The notes: generated from the sequence alone by a model not told the origin. Positions 50,062-58,466 are shown, counted from the first letter of the stretch. The stretch: 64,000 bases of DNA from Nonomuraea guangzhouensis (GCF_019396345.1 NZ_JAHKRM010000005.1:276640-340639); one strand, 5' to 3'. Numbers and translations are program-made.

Positions 50062-50647
50062 GGAACCCGGTCCAGCGCAGGTCGGCCGGGAGGTGGCTCA
50101 TGTCGTTGAACATCACGATCGTGGGCGGCAGGCGGTCGCGGTACTCGATGACCGTCAGTGCGGTGTTGGCGCTGTTCAGTCCGAGCCACCTGGATGGCGG
50201 CGCGTCCAGTGCGTGCCGCAGCAGCCACGCGATCGGATAGGCGTGCGTGACCAGGACCTCGTGGGTGTCGGCTTGGGCGGTCGCGCCGGGGGCCTTCGCG
50301 AACCGGGCGACCAGCGCCTCGGCCAGCCTGTGGCCCGAGGCCGCCTCGGTGGCGTCGTAGCCGTCGAAGAAGCCGGCCCAGGACGGAGGTGTTTCGGCCG
50401 GGCTGGGAACGTAGGGCACGTGGTCGATGAGTTCGGCGGCCTCGGCCACGGGCACGTTCGGGAGATGCCGGGCGAGTTCGTACGCGCACGCCGCGGCGCG
50501 GGGCAGCGGAGAGTGCCACACGGCGTCGACCGGTAGGCCGGCGAGCCGTTCGCCCAGCAGGCCCGACTGTCGGCGCCCGATGCCGGTGAGCTGCCCGAAC
50601 GCGTCGGCCGCGCCGTGGCGTGCGAGGTAGAGGTGTCGCGTTGTCAT
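50042..50647 (-). CDS. Histidine phosphatase family protein
   Basis: This is a 201-residue member of the phosphoglycerate mutase-like superfamily. The catalytic RHG triplet lies at residues 10-12 (LYLARHGAAD), Arg in SPLPRAAACA, and the second His in VLVTHAYPIAW. These enzymes dephosphorylate small molecules or proteins. The substrate cannot be predicted. It is followed by, or cotranscribed with, the PEP-utilising gene on the same strand, seven bases upstream, so the two may share an operon: PEP-type enzyme first, then phosphatase. Confidence 0.87.
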   Translation of the reverse strand: MTTRHLYLARHGAADAFGQLTGIGRRQSGLLGERLAGLPVDAVWHSPLPRAAACAYELARHLPNVPVAEAAELIDHVPYVPSPAETPPSWAGFFDGYDATEAASGHRLAEALVARFAKAPGATAQADTHEVLVTHAYPIAWLLRHALDAPPSRWLGLNSANTALTVIEYRDRLPPTIVMFNDMSHLPADLRWTGFPKGIRP

Positions 50648-50653
50648 GGGCGG

Positions 50654-51838
50654 TCAGGGGCGCGGTGTCCGTGCGGGGCCGCTTCCCAGCTCCTCTCGAC
50701 CGTTTAGGTGTGGCGTGATGGTGCCGGTGGAGCCGTCGATGGTGATGACGGTGTCGTCGTGGAGCATGCTCGTCGCGTTCGTGACGCCGAGGACGGCGGG
50801 GATGGCGTGCTCGCGGGCGACGATCGCGGCATGGCAGAGCACGCCGCCGGTTTCGGTGACCACGCCGGCGACGATGCGCAGCAGCGGCGTCCACGCGGGG
50901 TCGGTGAAGGGACAGACGAGGATGTCGCCCGGGTGCACGCGCGCGAAGTCGCCGGGACCGCGGACGATCCTCGCGGTGCCGGTCACCGTCCCGCGACTGC
51001 CTGGCGTTCCAGAAAGTGCGGTGTCTGGGATGTCCGAGCCGCTGGAAGGCGGTGGGGGTGTGGCGGTGACCGGCCGTGCCTGCAGAACCCAGGTGCGGCC
51101 GTCGACGATCGCCCACTCGATGTCCTGCGGTCCACCGCGTACGGCGGCGACCTCCTTGCCCAGCTTGGCGAGCTGCGCGGCGGTCGCGTCGTCGATCGTC
51201 GGTCGCTCCCGGGCCTGGGTGGGCACCTCGCGCGTGACGAGCCGCGTGCCGACCCGGTCAAGGCGGGTCCGCTTGTCCGCGACGGTGCGGGTGACCGACC
51301 CGTCCCCGGCGACGCGGTAGGCGTCAGGGGTGACCGTGCCGCCGACGATGCTGGGGCCGAGGCCCCAGGACGCCTCGATCTCGGTCGCGTGGTCCGGCTC
51401 CGCGGGTGTGAACATGACCCCGGACACCTCGGCATCCAGATGGCGTTGGACGATGACGGCCATCGCAAGATCGTCGGAAGGGCGGCCCTGCCGGTAGTCG
51501 ATGGCACGTGGCGAGAACAACGAGGCCCAGCAGGCACGTACGGCATCGGCGACCTGGCTGACGCCCAGCACAGCGAGAAAGCTCTCGTACTGACCGGCCG
51601 CCGACGCCTGACCGGTGTCTTCGTCCGCGGCCGATGATCTCACCGCCACGGTCGGATCACCGAGCGCGTCGAGCCCGCGTCCCAGCGCATTCTCCAGGTC
51701 CCGGGTGGCGGCGAGGTGAGCGGCGAACGGGACGACGAAGCCGTCAGGAACCGGCAGTCCCGCCCGCAGCAACGCGCCGAGCGCGCCCGCCTTGCCCCCG
51801 CAGGTCTCGGCGACAGCCTCTGTGAGGGGTACGATCAT
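50654..51838 (-). CDS. Short PEP synthase / rifampin-phosphotransferase-like enzyme (ATP-grasp plus His domain)
   Basis: This is a 394-residue enzyme. The PPDK-type ATP-grasp domain spans about residues 5-275 (GGKAGALGALLRAGLPVPDGFVV, VAVRSSAADEDTGQASAAGQYESF). The swivelling phosphohistidine domain follows with ETGGVLCHAAIVAREHAIPAVLGV, His336. It lacks the C-terminal PEP/pyruvate TIM barrel of PEP synthase and has no long insert corresponding to the rifampin-binding domain of Rph. It could therefore pass phosphate from ATP via His to a small substrate held by a partner. ATG 51838 is preceded by GGCGGGCGG. It is divergent from two small regulators across a double dyad. Confidence 0.85.
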   Translation of the reverse strand: MIVPLTEAVAETCGGKAGALGALLRAGLPVPDGFVVPFAAHLAATRDLENALGRGLDALGDPTVAVRSSAADEDTGQASAAGQYESFLAVLGVSQVADAVRACWASLFSPRAIDYRQGRPSDDLAMAVIVQRHLDAEVSGVMFTPAEPDHATEIEASWGLGPSIVGGTVTPDAYRVAGDGSVTRTVADKRTRLDRVGTRLVTREVPTQARERPTIDDATAAQLAKLGKEVAAVRGGPQDIEWAIVDGRTWVLQARPVTATPPPPSSGSDIPDTALSGTPGSRGTVTGTARIVRGPGDFARVHPGDILVCPFTDPAWTPLLRIVAGVVTETGGVLCHAAIVAREHAIPAVLGVTNATSMLHDDTVITIDGSTGTITPHLNGREELGSGPARTPRP

Positions 51839-51850
51839 CCGCCCGCCTTT

Positions 51851-51877
51851 CAACAAAACGTTGACAACATTTCGTTG
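51851..51877. promoter_or_regulatory. Tandem dyads between the PEP-enzyme and DNA-binding genes
   Basis: CAACAAAACGTTG (51851-51863) and CAACATTTCGTTG (51865-51877) are two CAAC-N5-GTTG dyads one base apart, a 14-base period. They lie 13 bases from the PEP-enzyme start and 10 from the start on the other side, so they overlap both promoters. Confidence 0.65.
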
Positions 51878-51887
51878 AGTGTGCACC

Positions 51888-52337
51888 ATGAGTCGCATGC
51901 CACGCAAGCAGGACAGCGCTCGCACAGAGCACACCGAACAGGTCCCGGCAGAGCAGGACATCGCTCACGCCGCGCACGCTGATCACGCCCAGGCCCGCCG
52001 CGAGCGGGACGCGTCTGAGCGCCTTCGGAGCCTGGGCGCGGATGCGCTCGACGCCCGCCCGTGGCGCCCCTCCCCCACCCCGCCTTCGGCGGTCGACCTC
52101 CTGCAGTTCGCCGTCTGGCGCAGCGCCGACCTGGCCCCGGAGGACATCCTGAGCGCACTCGCCCTCCTGCCCGCCGCACGCGCCGAGGTCGAAGGACTCG
52201 AATCGGGCCTGCTGTTCATGGCCCGGAGCGCCGGACTGACCTGGGCGCAGATGGCACACGTGATGGGGTTCAACTCCCCGCAGGCGTGCCAGCAGCACTA
52301 CACCCGCCTGACCGCACGACAGGACGCCGACTCGTGA
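51888..52337 (+). CDS. Small actinomycete DNA-binding-type protein (C-terminal helix-turn-helix)
   Basis: This is a 149-residue protein. The first 45 residues are charged and probably disordered. The rest contains ALALLPAARAEVEGLESGLLFMARSAGLTWAQMAHVMGFNSPQACQQHYTRL, with a helix-turn-helix in the GLTWAQMAHVMGFNSPQACQQ part. Related proteins occur in many actinomycetes as putative DNA-binding proteins. ATG 51888 or 51897 is the likely start. It overlaps the next gene by four bases (GTGA), so the two are translated together. It is the best candidate to bind the tandem CAAC/GTTG dyads beside it. Confidence 0.72.
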   Translation: MSRMPRKQDSARTEHTEQVPAEQDIAHAAHADHAQARRERDASERLRSLGADALDARPWRPSPTPPSAVDLLQFAVWRSADLAPEDILSALALLPAARAEVEGLESGLLFMARSAGLTWAQMAHVMGFNSPQACQQHYTRLTARQDADS

Positions 52338-52969
52338 CGCGGGACTCGACGCCTGACCTCCTGGTCCTGCACGCCGTACGCATCACCGGGTTCGCGGACA
52401 CCCCGGTGATCGCCCATCGGTACGGGCTCGACGCGGCCGAGACGAAAGAGCTGCTGCACGACGCCGAGGCATATGGCTGGGTCGAGCACAGCGCCTTCGC
52501 CGGCACCGGAGGCTGGTCGCTGACCGAACGGGGCCGAGCCGAGAACGAGCGCCAGCTCGCGGCCGAGCTGGCCCGCGTCGGCGGTGCCGACGAGGTCCGT
52601 GACGTCTACCGCGCGTTCCTCCCGCTGAACGCCCTCCTGCAACGAGCCTGTACCGACTGGCAGCTCCGGCCCACCGCCGGCGATCGGCTGGCCGTCAACG
52701 ACCACTCCGATCCCACCTGGGACGCCGGAGTCCTTCTGGAGCTCGCCGGTATCGATCGCGAGCTCGCGCCACTCGCGGGCCGGCTCGAGAGCGTCCTCGC
52801 ACGGTTCCGCGGATACGACACACGCTTCACCACGGCCCTGGCCCGCGCCCGAGCCGGGGAGGGCGCCTGGGTCGACCGCACCGACGTCGACTCCTGCCAT
52901 CGTGTCTGGTTCGAACTCCACGAAGACCTCATCGCCACACTCGGCCTCGACCGGCACACGGAACCCTGA
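52334..52969 (+). CDS. Winged-helix-like protein of unknown role
   Basis: This is a 211-residue protein starting at GTG 52334, overlapping the previous stop. The N-terminal third looks like a winged helix (LLVLHAVRITGFADTPVIAHRYGLDAAETKELLHDAEAYGWVEH...GGWSLTERGRAENER). The remainder is helical and acidic with no clear enzymatic motif. It is coupled to the small DNA-binding protein and lies divergent from the PEP-type enzyme, so it may be a second regulator, a substrate carrier, or the missing partner. Family recognition is uncertain. Confidence 0.6.
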   Translation: MTRDSTPDLLVLHAVRITGFADTPVIAHRYGLDAAETKELLHDAEAYGWVEHSAFAGTGGWSLTERGRAENERQLAAELARVGGADEVRDVYRAFLPLNALLQRACTDWQLRPTAGDRLAVNDHSDPTWDAGVLLELAGIDRELAPLAGRLESVLARFRGYDTRFTTALARARAGEGAWVDRTDVDSCHRVWFELHEDLIATLGLDRHTEP

Positions 52970-52984
52970 CCCGGTGCCGAACGG

Positions 52985-53893
52985 TCAACCGGCATTCGCC
53001 GCGGCCTGCGAGGTGACGCGCTCGATGGCCTGGACGGCGACCTCGGGCTCGTCCACGTAGACGTAGTGGCCGCTGTTCGTGGCGGTGCTCAGCTTGCTGT
53101 TGCTGGACAGCGCGAGCCACTTGCGCTGGCCCGCGGTCCAGGCCTGCTCCAGGCTCTTGCCGACCGTGGGGATCGCCGCGAGGTACTGCTTGCCATGCTT
53201 GACCACTTCCACCGGGATGTTCCCAGCGGAACGGACCTTCCCATCGGTGATGACGAGCTTCTCCGGGTTGTTGCCCTGGAATATCGCAAGGTTCTGGGCG
53301 CGCACGTCGGCCGCCGGGCCCTTGGCGGACGCGGGGATCGCCTGGGTGATGTCGGCGATCATGGTGGGTGAGGTGGCGTCCAGCAGGACCAGCCCCTTGA
53401 CCTTGTCCTGATGATCGGGGGCGTACCTGGCGGCGATCAGCCCGCCCAGCGAGTGCCCGGCCAGGACGACCGGGTTGCCACCGGCGATGCGGTCGAGCAC
53501 CCCGGTCAGGATCTTCCCGGCACTGGCGAAGTCCTGCGGGCCGTCCGGCCGGCCACTCTTGCCCGCGCCGAGCCGGTCGTAGGAACAGACCCGGTTCTTC
53601 GTGCTCAGCGTCTTCTGGAGGGCGGCCATCTTGTCCAGCCCGTCACCGCCGCCGTGCATCAGGACGATGACCGGCTTGCCCTTCGCCGGGTCGCCCGAAC
53701 AGGACACGTTCACCGACCGGCCGGCGACATCGATCTTCTTGGTGCCAGTGATCACGTCGGCGTCGGCTTGGCGCGTGGCAGGGGCGAGGGGGTCCCAGTT
53801 GTCCAGCGAATCGCCCCCGCAGCCGGTGAGTGCCGCGCCGAGCACGGTGCCGCACAGGGCGGCCATGACGGATGCGTTGATCTTGCGAAGCAT
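52985..53893 (-). CDS. Secreted alpha/beta-hydrolase lipoprotein
   Basis: The 302-residue protein has a signal sequence with lipobox LTGC (Cys25), so it is probably tethered outside the membrane. The alpha/beta-hydrolase fold shows the oxyanion loop VLMHGGGDGLD, Ser in AGHSLGGL, Asp in LVLLDATSP and His in TNSGHYVYVDEP. GGAGG lies five bases before ATG 53893; the longer frame to 54235 is unsupported. It is convergent with the 52334 gene. It probably hydrolyses an ester or amide outside the cell; the substrate is unknown. The 272 bases upstream hold no gene that I can see. Confidence 0.87.
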   Translation of the reverse strand: MLRKINASVMAALCGTVLGAALTGCGGDSLDNWDPLAPATRQADADVITGTKKIDVAGRSVNVSCSGDPAKGKPVIVLMHGGGDGLDKMAALQKTLSTKNRVCSYDRLGAGKSGRPDGPQDFASAGKILTGVLDRIAGGNPVVLAGHSLGGLIAARYAPDHQDKVKGLVLLDATSPTMIADITQAIPASAKGPAADVRAQNLAIFQGNNPEKLVITDGKVRSAGNIPVEVVKHGKQYLAAIPTVGKSLEQAWTAGQRKWLALSSNSKLSTATNSGHYVYVDEPEVAVQAIERVTSQAAANAG

Positions 53894-54165
53894 GATGTCC
53901 TCCGGCGAGATGTAGGGGGCTGCGGCCGAAGCTCCGTGGCCACGCGAAAACGCTATGGAATCGGCCGTGCCGGAATCGTCACCGTGTGGAGGACATTCGC
54001 CGGTAGCTCGCACGAGGGACAAAATCGGGGTGGTGACGAACGGTGCCTCATCGATCAGGGTCACGGACACGAGGCCTGGCACGTGGTCCAGAGGGGCCCC
54101 GGCGTCTGCTGCGCCGTTGTCAGTGGTGGCTGGCAGAGTCGGGGCATTGCCGAGCAGGAGGATGA

Positions 54166-54717
54166 ATGATGGCCAGCACACCCGTTCCCAAGCACTACGC
54201 ACCCGCGTGGGCCGGCGACACCCGCACCACCCCACCGACTACCGGTGACGAGCGGGAGATCTTGACTTCCTTCCTGGACTGGCACCGGGCGACGTTCGAA
54301 CTCAAGTGCGCGGGCATACCGTCGGGGCGTCATTCTGAGCGGGCCGTTGAGCCGTCGTCGCTGTCCCTGCACGGTCTCGTGCGGCATCTGGCCGGCGTCG
54401 AGCGGTGGTGGTTCCGGATCCAATTCCTCGGTGAGGACGTCCCGATGCTCTATTACTCGGACGAGGACCCTGACCAGGACTTCGACGATCTGAGTGGTGA
54501 CATCGGGGAGGCCCTCGACACGTGGCGGGCGGAGTGTCGACGTTCCAGGGAGATCGTGGCGGCCGCGGCGTCGCTGGACGAGGAGGGATTCAAGAAGAGC
54601 ACCGGCGAGCCGTTCTCACTTCGCTGGCTCATGGTGGATCTGATCGCTGAATACGCCAGGCACAACGGTCATGCGGACCTGCTTCGCCAACGGATTGACG
54701 GTGCCGTCGGCATGTAG
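54166..54717 (+). CDS. DinB-family protein (DUF664-like)
   Basis: This is a 183-residue four-helix-bundle protein: EREILTSFLDWHRATFELKCAGI, LSLHGLVRHLAGVERWWFR with a putative metal His, and LRWLMVDLIAEYARHNGHADLLRQRIDG at the C-terminus with two more His. Such proteins bind a divalent metal and in actinomycetes may be mycothiol S-transferases. AGGAGG lies upstream of ATG 54166; ATG 54169 is an equally good start. It is convergent with the ABC permease gene and appears monocistronic. Confidence 0.83.
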   Translation: MMASTPVPKHYAPAWAGDTRTTPPTTGDEREILTSFLDWHRATFELKCAGIPSGRHSERAVEPSSLSLHGLVRHLAGVERWWFRIQFLGEDVPMLYYSDEDPDQDFDDLSGDIGEALDTWRAECRRSREIVAAAASLDEEGFKKSTGEPFSLRWLMVDLIAEYARHNGHADLLRQRIDGAVGM

Positions 54718-54738
54718 GCCGTCGCGAGGCCAGGGACG

Positions 54739-55557
54739 TCACCGTCCTCTGCGCGTGTAGGCGCGGAGCGACAGCGGCACGAACACGACCAGCAGCGCGG
54801 CCGACCAGAGCAGGACCGTGGTCACCGGATGCGCGAGTGGCCAGGTCACGTCGCCGGACGGGACGCCAGGGTTGCCGAACAGTTCCCGTGAGGCGGCGGT
54901 GAGTGCGCTGACCGGGTTCCAGTCGGCCAGGAAGCGCAGCCAGCCCGGCATGCCGCCGGTCGGGACGAACGCGTTCGACAGCATCGTGAACGGCAGGCCG
55001 AGCGGCACCATCGCGTCGGCGACCTGGTCGTTCTTCACCGCCAGGCCCACATAGACGCCCACCCAGCTCAGCGCGTACCGCAGCACGATCATCAGCAGGA
55101 ACGCCTGGGCGGTGGGGATCAGGCCGCGGTGCGGCTGCCAGCCCACCAGCAGGCCCGCGCCCACCATGATGCCCAGCATCAGCAGGCCGGTCAGCAGGTC
55201 GGCGCCGGTCTGCCCGAACGGCACCGCCAAGCGCGCCATCGGCATGGAGCGGAACCGGTCCATCACACCGCGGGAGGCGTCGGTGGCCATCCGCGTCATG
55301 ACCCCCAACCACGCGGAGAAGGTCACCATCGCGAACAGGCCGGGCATGAGGTACTCGCGGTAGTCGCCGCCGTCCGGCACCTGGATCGCGCTGCCGAAGA
55401 CGTACCCGAACAGCACCACCATGACGGCCGGGAAGACCAGCGCGGCGACGATCTGCCCGGGTTCTTGCCGCAGTCGTCCCAGTTCGCGGCCGACCAGGGT
55501 CAGCCCGTCGGCGAACGTCCAGCGCAGGCGGCCCAGGGGTGAGGTGAGGACGGTCAT
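54739..55557 (-). CDS. ABC-2 type exporter permease (DrrB-like)
   Basis: The 272-residue integral membrane protein has six hydrophobic segments and ABC-2 features: ALVFPAVMVVLFGYVFGSAIQ early, and SGDVTWPLAHPVTTVLLWSAALLVVFVPLS at the end. The tail YTRRGR is basic. It overlaps its ATPase gene by four bases (55554-55557). As a heterotypic pair they resemble daunorubicin/doxorubicin-type exporters, giving resistance or secreting a metabolite. The divergent TetR gene is the probable regulator. The substrate is unknown. Confidence 0.9.
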   Translation of the reverse strand: MTVLTSPLGRLRWTFADGLTLVGRELGRLRQEPGQIVAALVFPAVMVVLFGYVFGSAIQVPDGGDYREYLMPGLFAMVTFSAWLGVMTRMATDASRGVMDRFRSMPMARLAVPFGQTGADLLTGLLMLGIMVGAGLLVGWQPHRGLIPTAQAFLLMIVLRYALSWVGVYVGLAVKNDQVADAMVPLGLPFTMLSNAFVPTGGMPGWLRFLADWNPVSALTAASRELFGNPGVPSGDVTWPLAHPVTTVLLWSAALLVVFVPLSLRAYTRRGR

Positions 55558-56498
55558 CGGACGGGCTCCTTGTGGTCGGTGAGGCGCAGGAACACCTCGT
55601 CGAGGGTGGGGCGGCGCAGGCTCACGTCGGCGGCGGCGAGTCCCGCGTGGTCGAGCTCGCGCACGATGTCGGCGAGCCGGAGGCCGCCGACGGGCAGGGC
55701 GACGCTGAGCCCGTCGGCGCCCGTCGGGGTGGGGTCGGTGCCGGCGAGGGTGTTCAGGACGGTCATCGCCGCGGGCAGCGCGGCGGGGTCTTCGAGGGTG
55801 ACGTCGAGGCGGTCCCCGATGGTGGCCTTCAGCGCGTCGGGCGGGCCGGTGGCGATCACCTGCCCGTGGTCGATGACGGCGATGTCGTCGGCCAGCTGGT
55901 CGGCCTCGTCCAGATACTGCGTGGTGAGCAGCACCGTGGTGCCGTCCGCCACCAGTTCGCGGACGCTGTCCCAGATCTCGCCGCGGCTGCGCGGGTCCAG
56001 GCCGGTGGTCGGCTCGTCCAGGAAGAGCACCTCGGGGCGCAGGATGAGGCTGGAGATCAGGTCGAGGCGCCGGCGCATGCCGCCGGAGTAGCCGGTGACC
56101 TGCCGATCGGCGGCGTCCATCAGGCCGAAGCGTTCGAGCAGCTCGTCGGCCCGCCGGTGTGCCTCGCGCCGGGACAGGTGGTAGAGGCGCCCGAACATGC
56201 GCAGGTTGCCCCGGCCGGTGAGCTTCTCGTCCACGGCGGCGTACTGGCCGGCGAGCCCGATTCTGGCCCGCACCTGGCCGGCCTCGCGGACGACGTCGTA
56301 TCCGGCGATGCGGGCGTGCCCGGCATCGGGGTCGGACAGGGTCGCCAGGATGCGTACCGCGGTCGTCTTCCCGGCGCCGTTCGGCCCGAGCACGCCGCAG
56401 ACCGTTCCTTTCGGCACGCTCAGGTCCAGTCCTCGCAGTGCGTGGGTGTCGCCGAAGGACTTGTGCAGCCCCTCGGCGATCACGATCGGCTCCGCCAT
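55554..56498 (-). CDS. ABC exporter ATP-binding protein (DrrA-like)
   Basis: This is a 314-residue ATPase. Walker A is LGPNGAGKTTAV, the signature YSGGMRRRLDL, and Walker B VLFLDEPTTGLD followed by the switch His in VLLTTQYLDEADQ. The C-terminal 90 residues (VTLEDPAALPAAMTVLN...VSLRRPTLDEVFLRLTDH) are the DrrA-specific extension that docks the permease. GGAGGG lies before ATG 56498. It forms an operon with the permease and is divergent from the TetR gene, with a GGGTAC dyad 13 bases upstream. Confidence 0.92.
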   Translation of the reverse strand: MAEPIVIAEGLHKSFGDTHALRGLDLSVPKGTVCGVLGPNGAGKTTAVRILATLSDPDAGHARIAGYDVVREAGQVRARIGLAGQYAAVDEKLTGRGNLRMFGRLYHLSRREAHRRADELLERFGLMDAADRQVTGYSGGMRRRLDLISSLILRPEVLFLDEPTTGLDPRSRGEIWDSVRELVADGTTVLLTTQYLDEADQLADDIAVIDHGQVIATGPPDALKATIGDRLDVTLEDPAALPAAMTVLNTLAGTDPTPTGADGLSVALPVGGLRLADIVRELDHAGLAAADVSLRRPTLDEVFLRLTDHKEPVR

Positions 56499-56510
56499 GT
56501 TCCCTCCACT

Positions 56511-56564
56511 GGGTACGTTGTACGCGGTTTCGGGTCAGGTTAGATTACTGGGTACCATGTACGC
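56511..56564. promoter_or_regulatory. Twin TetR operators in the exporter promoter region
   Basis: GGGTACGTTGTACGC (56511-56525) and GGGTACCATGTACGC (56550-56564) differ only in the three central bases. Each contains a GTAC-N3-GTAC dyad. One lies by the exporter start and the other by the regulator start, matching two promoters under one repressor. Confidence 0.7.
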
Positions 56565-56582
56565 AACTGGGAGGAGGAGACG

Positions 56583-57296
56583 GTGGCCGACGCCGAGTAC
56601 GTGAACATCTGGATGCGGCCCGAGCGCCCCGCGCGCGGGCCGAAGCCGGTCTACAGCCGCGCGCAGATCACCGAGGCGGCGATCCGGATCGCCGACGCCG
56701 AGGGGCTGGAGGCGGCCACCATGCGGCGGATCGCCGCCGAGATCGGCGCGGGCGCGATGTCCCTCTACCGCTATGTCCCGAGCCGCGACAACCTCATCGA
56801 ACTCATGGCCGACCGGCTGCAGGGCGAGATCGACGTCACCGGCATGCCTTCGGGCGACTGGCGCGCCGACCTGACCCGCTACGCCGACGGGCTGCGGGCC
56901 ATGTGGCTGAGGCACCCGTGGATCGCCGCGGTGCAGCGGTCACTGCCCAGCTTCGGCCCTAATCAGCTGCTCTTGGTCGAACGGCTGATGGGAGTGCTCG
57001 ACGCCTTCGTCTCCATCGACGAGAACCTCGGCCTCATGGCCATTCTGGGCGGCTACGTCGAAGGCACCGTCCGCGAGGAGATCAGCTCGGCCGAGGAATT
57101 CCGCCGCAGCGGGCTCAGCGAGTCGGAGTGGATGGCGCGGAGCTCCTCGTACGTCGACCGACTGGTGAAGAGCGGGGACTACCCGATCTTCACCAAGATC
57201 GTGATGGAGGCGCGCCAGCCACACCTGAGCCGCGACGACCAGTTCCGGCACGGGCTCCAGCGCGTCCTCGACTGCATCGCCGCGGCCCTGCCCTAG
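56583..57296 (+). CDS. TetR family regulator (TetR_C-type)
   Basis: This is a 237-residue regulator. The HTH (ITEAAIRIADAEGLEAATMRRIAAEIGAGAMSLYRYVPSRDNLIELM) lies at about residues 29-75. The C-terminal domain is of the larger tetracycline-repressor type, with GGYVEGTVREEI and FTKIVMEARQPHLSRDDQFRHGLQRVLDCI. The GTG start is preceded by GGAGGAGGAGA. It is divergent from the DrrAB-like exporter, the classic drug-inducible arrangement, and probably binds the twin GGGTAC dyads. The inducer is likely the exported compound. Confidence 0.9.
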   Translation: MADAEYVNIWMRPERPARGPKPVYSRAQITEAAIRIADAEGLEAATMRRIAAEIGAGAMSLYRYVPSRDNLIELMADRLQGEIDVTGMPSGDWRADLTRYADGLRAMWLRHPWIAAVQRSLPSFGPNQLLLVERLMGVLDAFVSIDENLGLMAILGGYVEGTVREEISSAEEFRRSGLSESEWMARSSSYVDRLVKSGDYPIFTKIVMEARQPHLSRDDQFRHGLQRVLDCIAAALP

Positions 57297-57321
57297 CAAC
57301 GCGTTCAACGCCCAACGGCTG

Positions 57322-58281
57322 TCAGACCGCCCGGGCGATGCAGATGCGGGCGTTCAGTCGCGGTCCCGCCTCGTAGAACATGTACGACACACCGTCCTGG
57401 GTGCCGAACGACGGCGCCGCCACCCTGCCGTTGTCCGAGGGAATCGGCGAGTGGAAGACGCCGAGGTGCGTCTCCTTGTCGAAGGCGTTGCCGACCTCCG
57501 TGATTCGCATCCTGCCGTCGTTGCCGTGATAGGCCACGTAGGTGGTTCCGTTGCGTTTGACCAGGGTGGCGCCGGAGATGTCGGTCACGCCGTCGGGTTC
57601 GGGGTTCACCAGCGGGGTCGCGCTGAACTGCCAGCCGTCCCAGCCGTTGGGCGACCAGCCGTAGAAGATGCGACGGCCGTTGCGTACCCCCATGAAGGTC
57701 ATCACGTACTTGTTGTTCCGGCCGGGCAGCGCGTGCTCGAAGACCCGCGCGTAGGAGGTCTCCGAGGTGCCGGGCACCAGGCGGGTGCTCAGGATCGGGG
57801 TCTCGTCGGTGAAGGTGATGCCGTCGGTGGAGCGGGCCACGCGCGTGGTGTAGTTCTCGCCGTGGAAGTAGCAGAAGAACTGCCGGGTGGCGGCGTCCCA
57901 GGTCACGTGGGGTGAGGACACGTGTGAGACCGTGGTGGTCGGCAGGCGGTTGTCGATGATCGGGTTGCCCGAGTAGTCGTCGAAGGGGCCCGCCAGGGAG
58001 TCGGCGAAGGCCACGCAGATGCCGCCCGGATCCTCGTGCGGGGCGTAGTAGAGGTAGTAGCGCGATCGGGGGTTGCTGAGCTTGTCGTACACCCCTCTGA
58101 TGCAGGGGAAGATGAACTCCCCCGTCGGGTTGTGGCTGAGCGGCAGGGACAGGGCGTCGCGCAGGTACCGGTAGGTCGGCATCCCGGCCGGGCCCGCCGC
58201 CGCGTTCGCGGCCGGTCCGAGACCCAGGCCCGCGGCCACGCCCGCTGCCGCGCCCAGTAACACAGTCCGCCGTCGGATCAT
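57322..58281 (-). CDS. Secreted glycosidase-like five-bladed beta-propeller protein
   Basis: This 319-residue protein has a Tat-like signal MIRRRTVLLGAAAGVAAGLG and a probable cleavage after ANA near residue 27. The mature part reads like a GH43/GH32-type propeller, with repeated strands YYLYYAPHEDPGGICVAFADSLAGPF, QFFCYFHGENYTTRVARSTDGITF and TYVAYHGNDGRMRITE. The catalytic acids of GH43 cannot be assigned with confidence. AAGGAG precedes the ATG. It is divergent from the LacI gene with two LacI-type operators between, so it probably acts outside the cell on the glycan imported by the 61143-64000 transporter. Confidence 0.72.
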   Translation of the reverse strand: MIRRRTVLLGAAAGVAAGLGLGPAANAAAGPAGMPTYRYLRDALSLPLSHNPTGEFIFPCIRGVYDKLSNPRSRYYLYYAPHEDPGGICVAFADSLAGPFDDYSGNPIIDNRLPTTTVSHVSSPHVTWDAATRQFFCYFHGENYTTRVARSTDGITFTDETPILSTRLVPGTSETSYARVFEHALPGRNNKYVMTFMGVRNGRRIFYGWSPNGWDGWQFSATPLVNPEPDGVTDISGATLVKRNGTTYVAYHGNDGRMRITEVGNAFDKETHLGVFHSPIPSDNGRVAAPSFGTQDGVSYMFYEAGPRLNARICIARAV

Positions 58282-58351
58282 TTGGACTCCTTCACGCTGC
58301 GTCGCGGTGCGGATTCACACGCTCTCCCCCGGCGGAGTGATGCGTCAAGAT

Positions 58352-58441
58352 GCTAATGCGAATTAACTTGGGAAAATCCACGCTTGACAGCACGGGGTGC
58401 CGCGCGAAAGATAGGGCCCCACCAAGTTGCTAATGCGCATT
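58352..58441. promoter_or_regulatory. Paired LacI operators, with TTGACA promoter element
   Basis: GCTAATGCGAATT (58352-58364) and GCTAATGCGCATT (58429-58441) are nearly identical and 77 bases apart. The second contains the perfect palindrome AATGCGCATT. A TTGACA at 58384-58389 between them may be the -35 of the lacI operon. Two sites at this spacing could loop. Confidence 0.65.
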
Positions 58442-58466
58442 GCCGAATCATGGGAGAACACGTACG

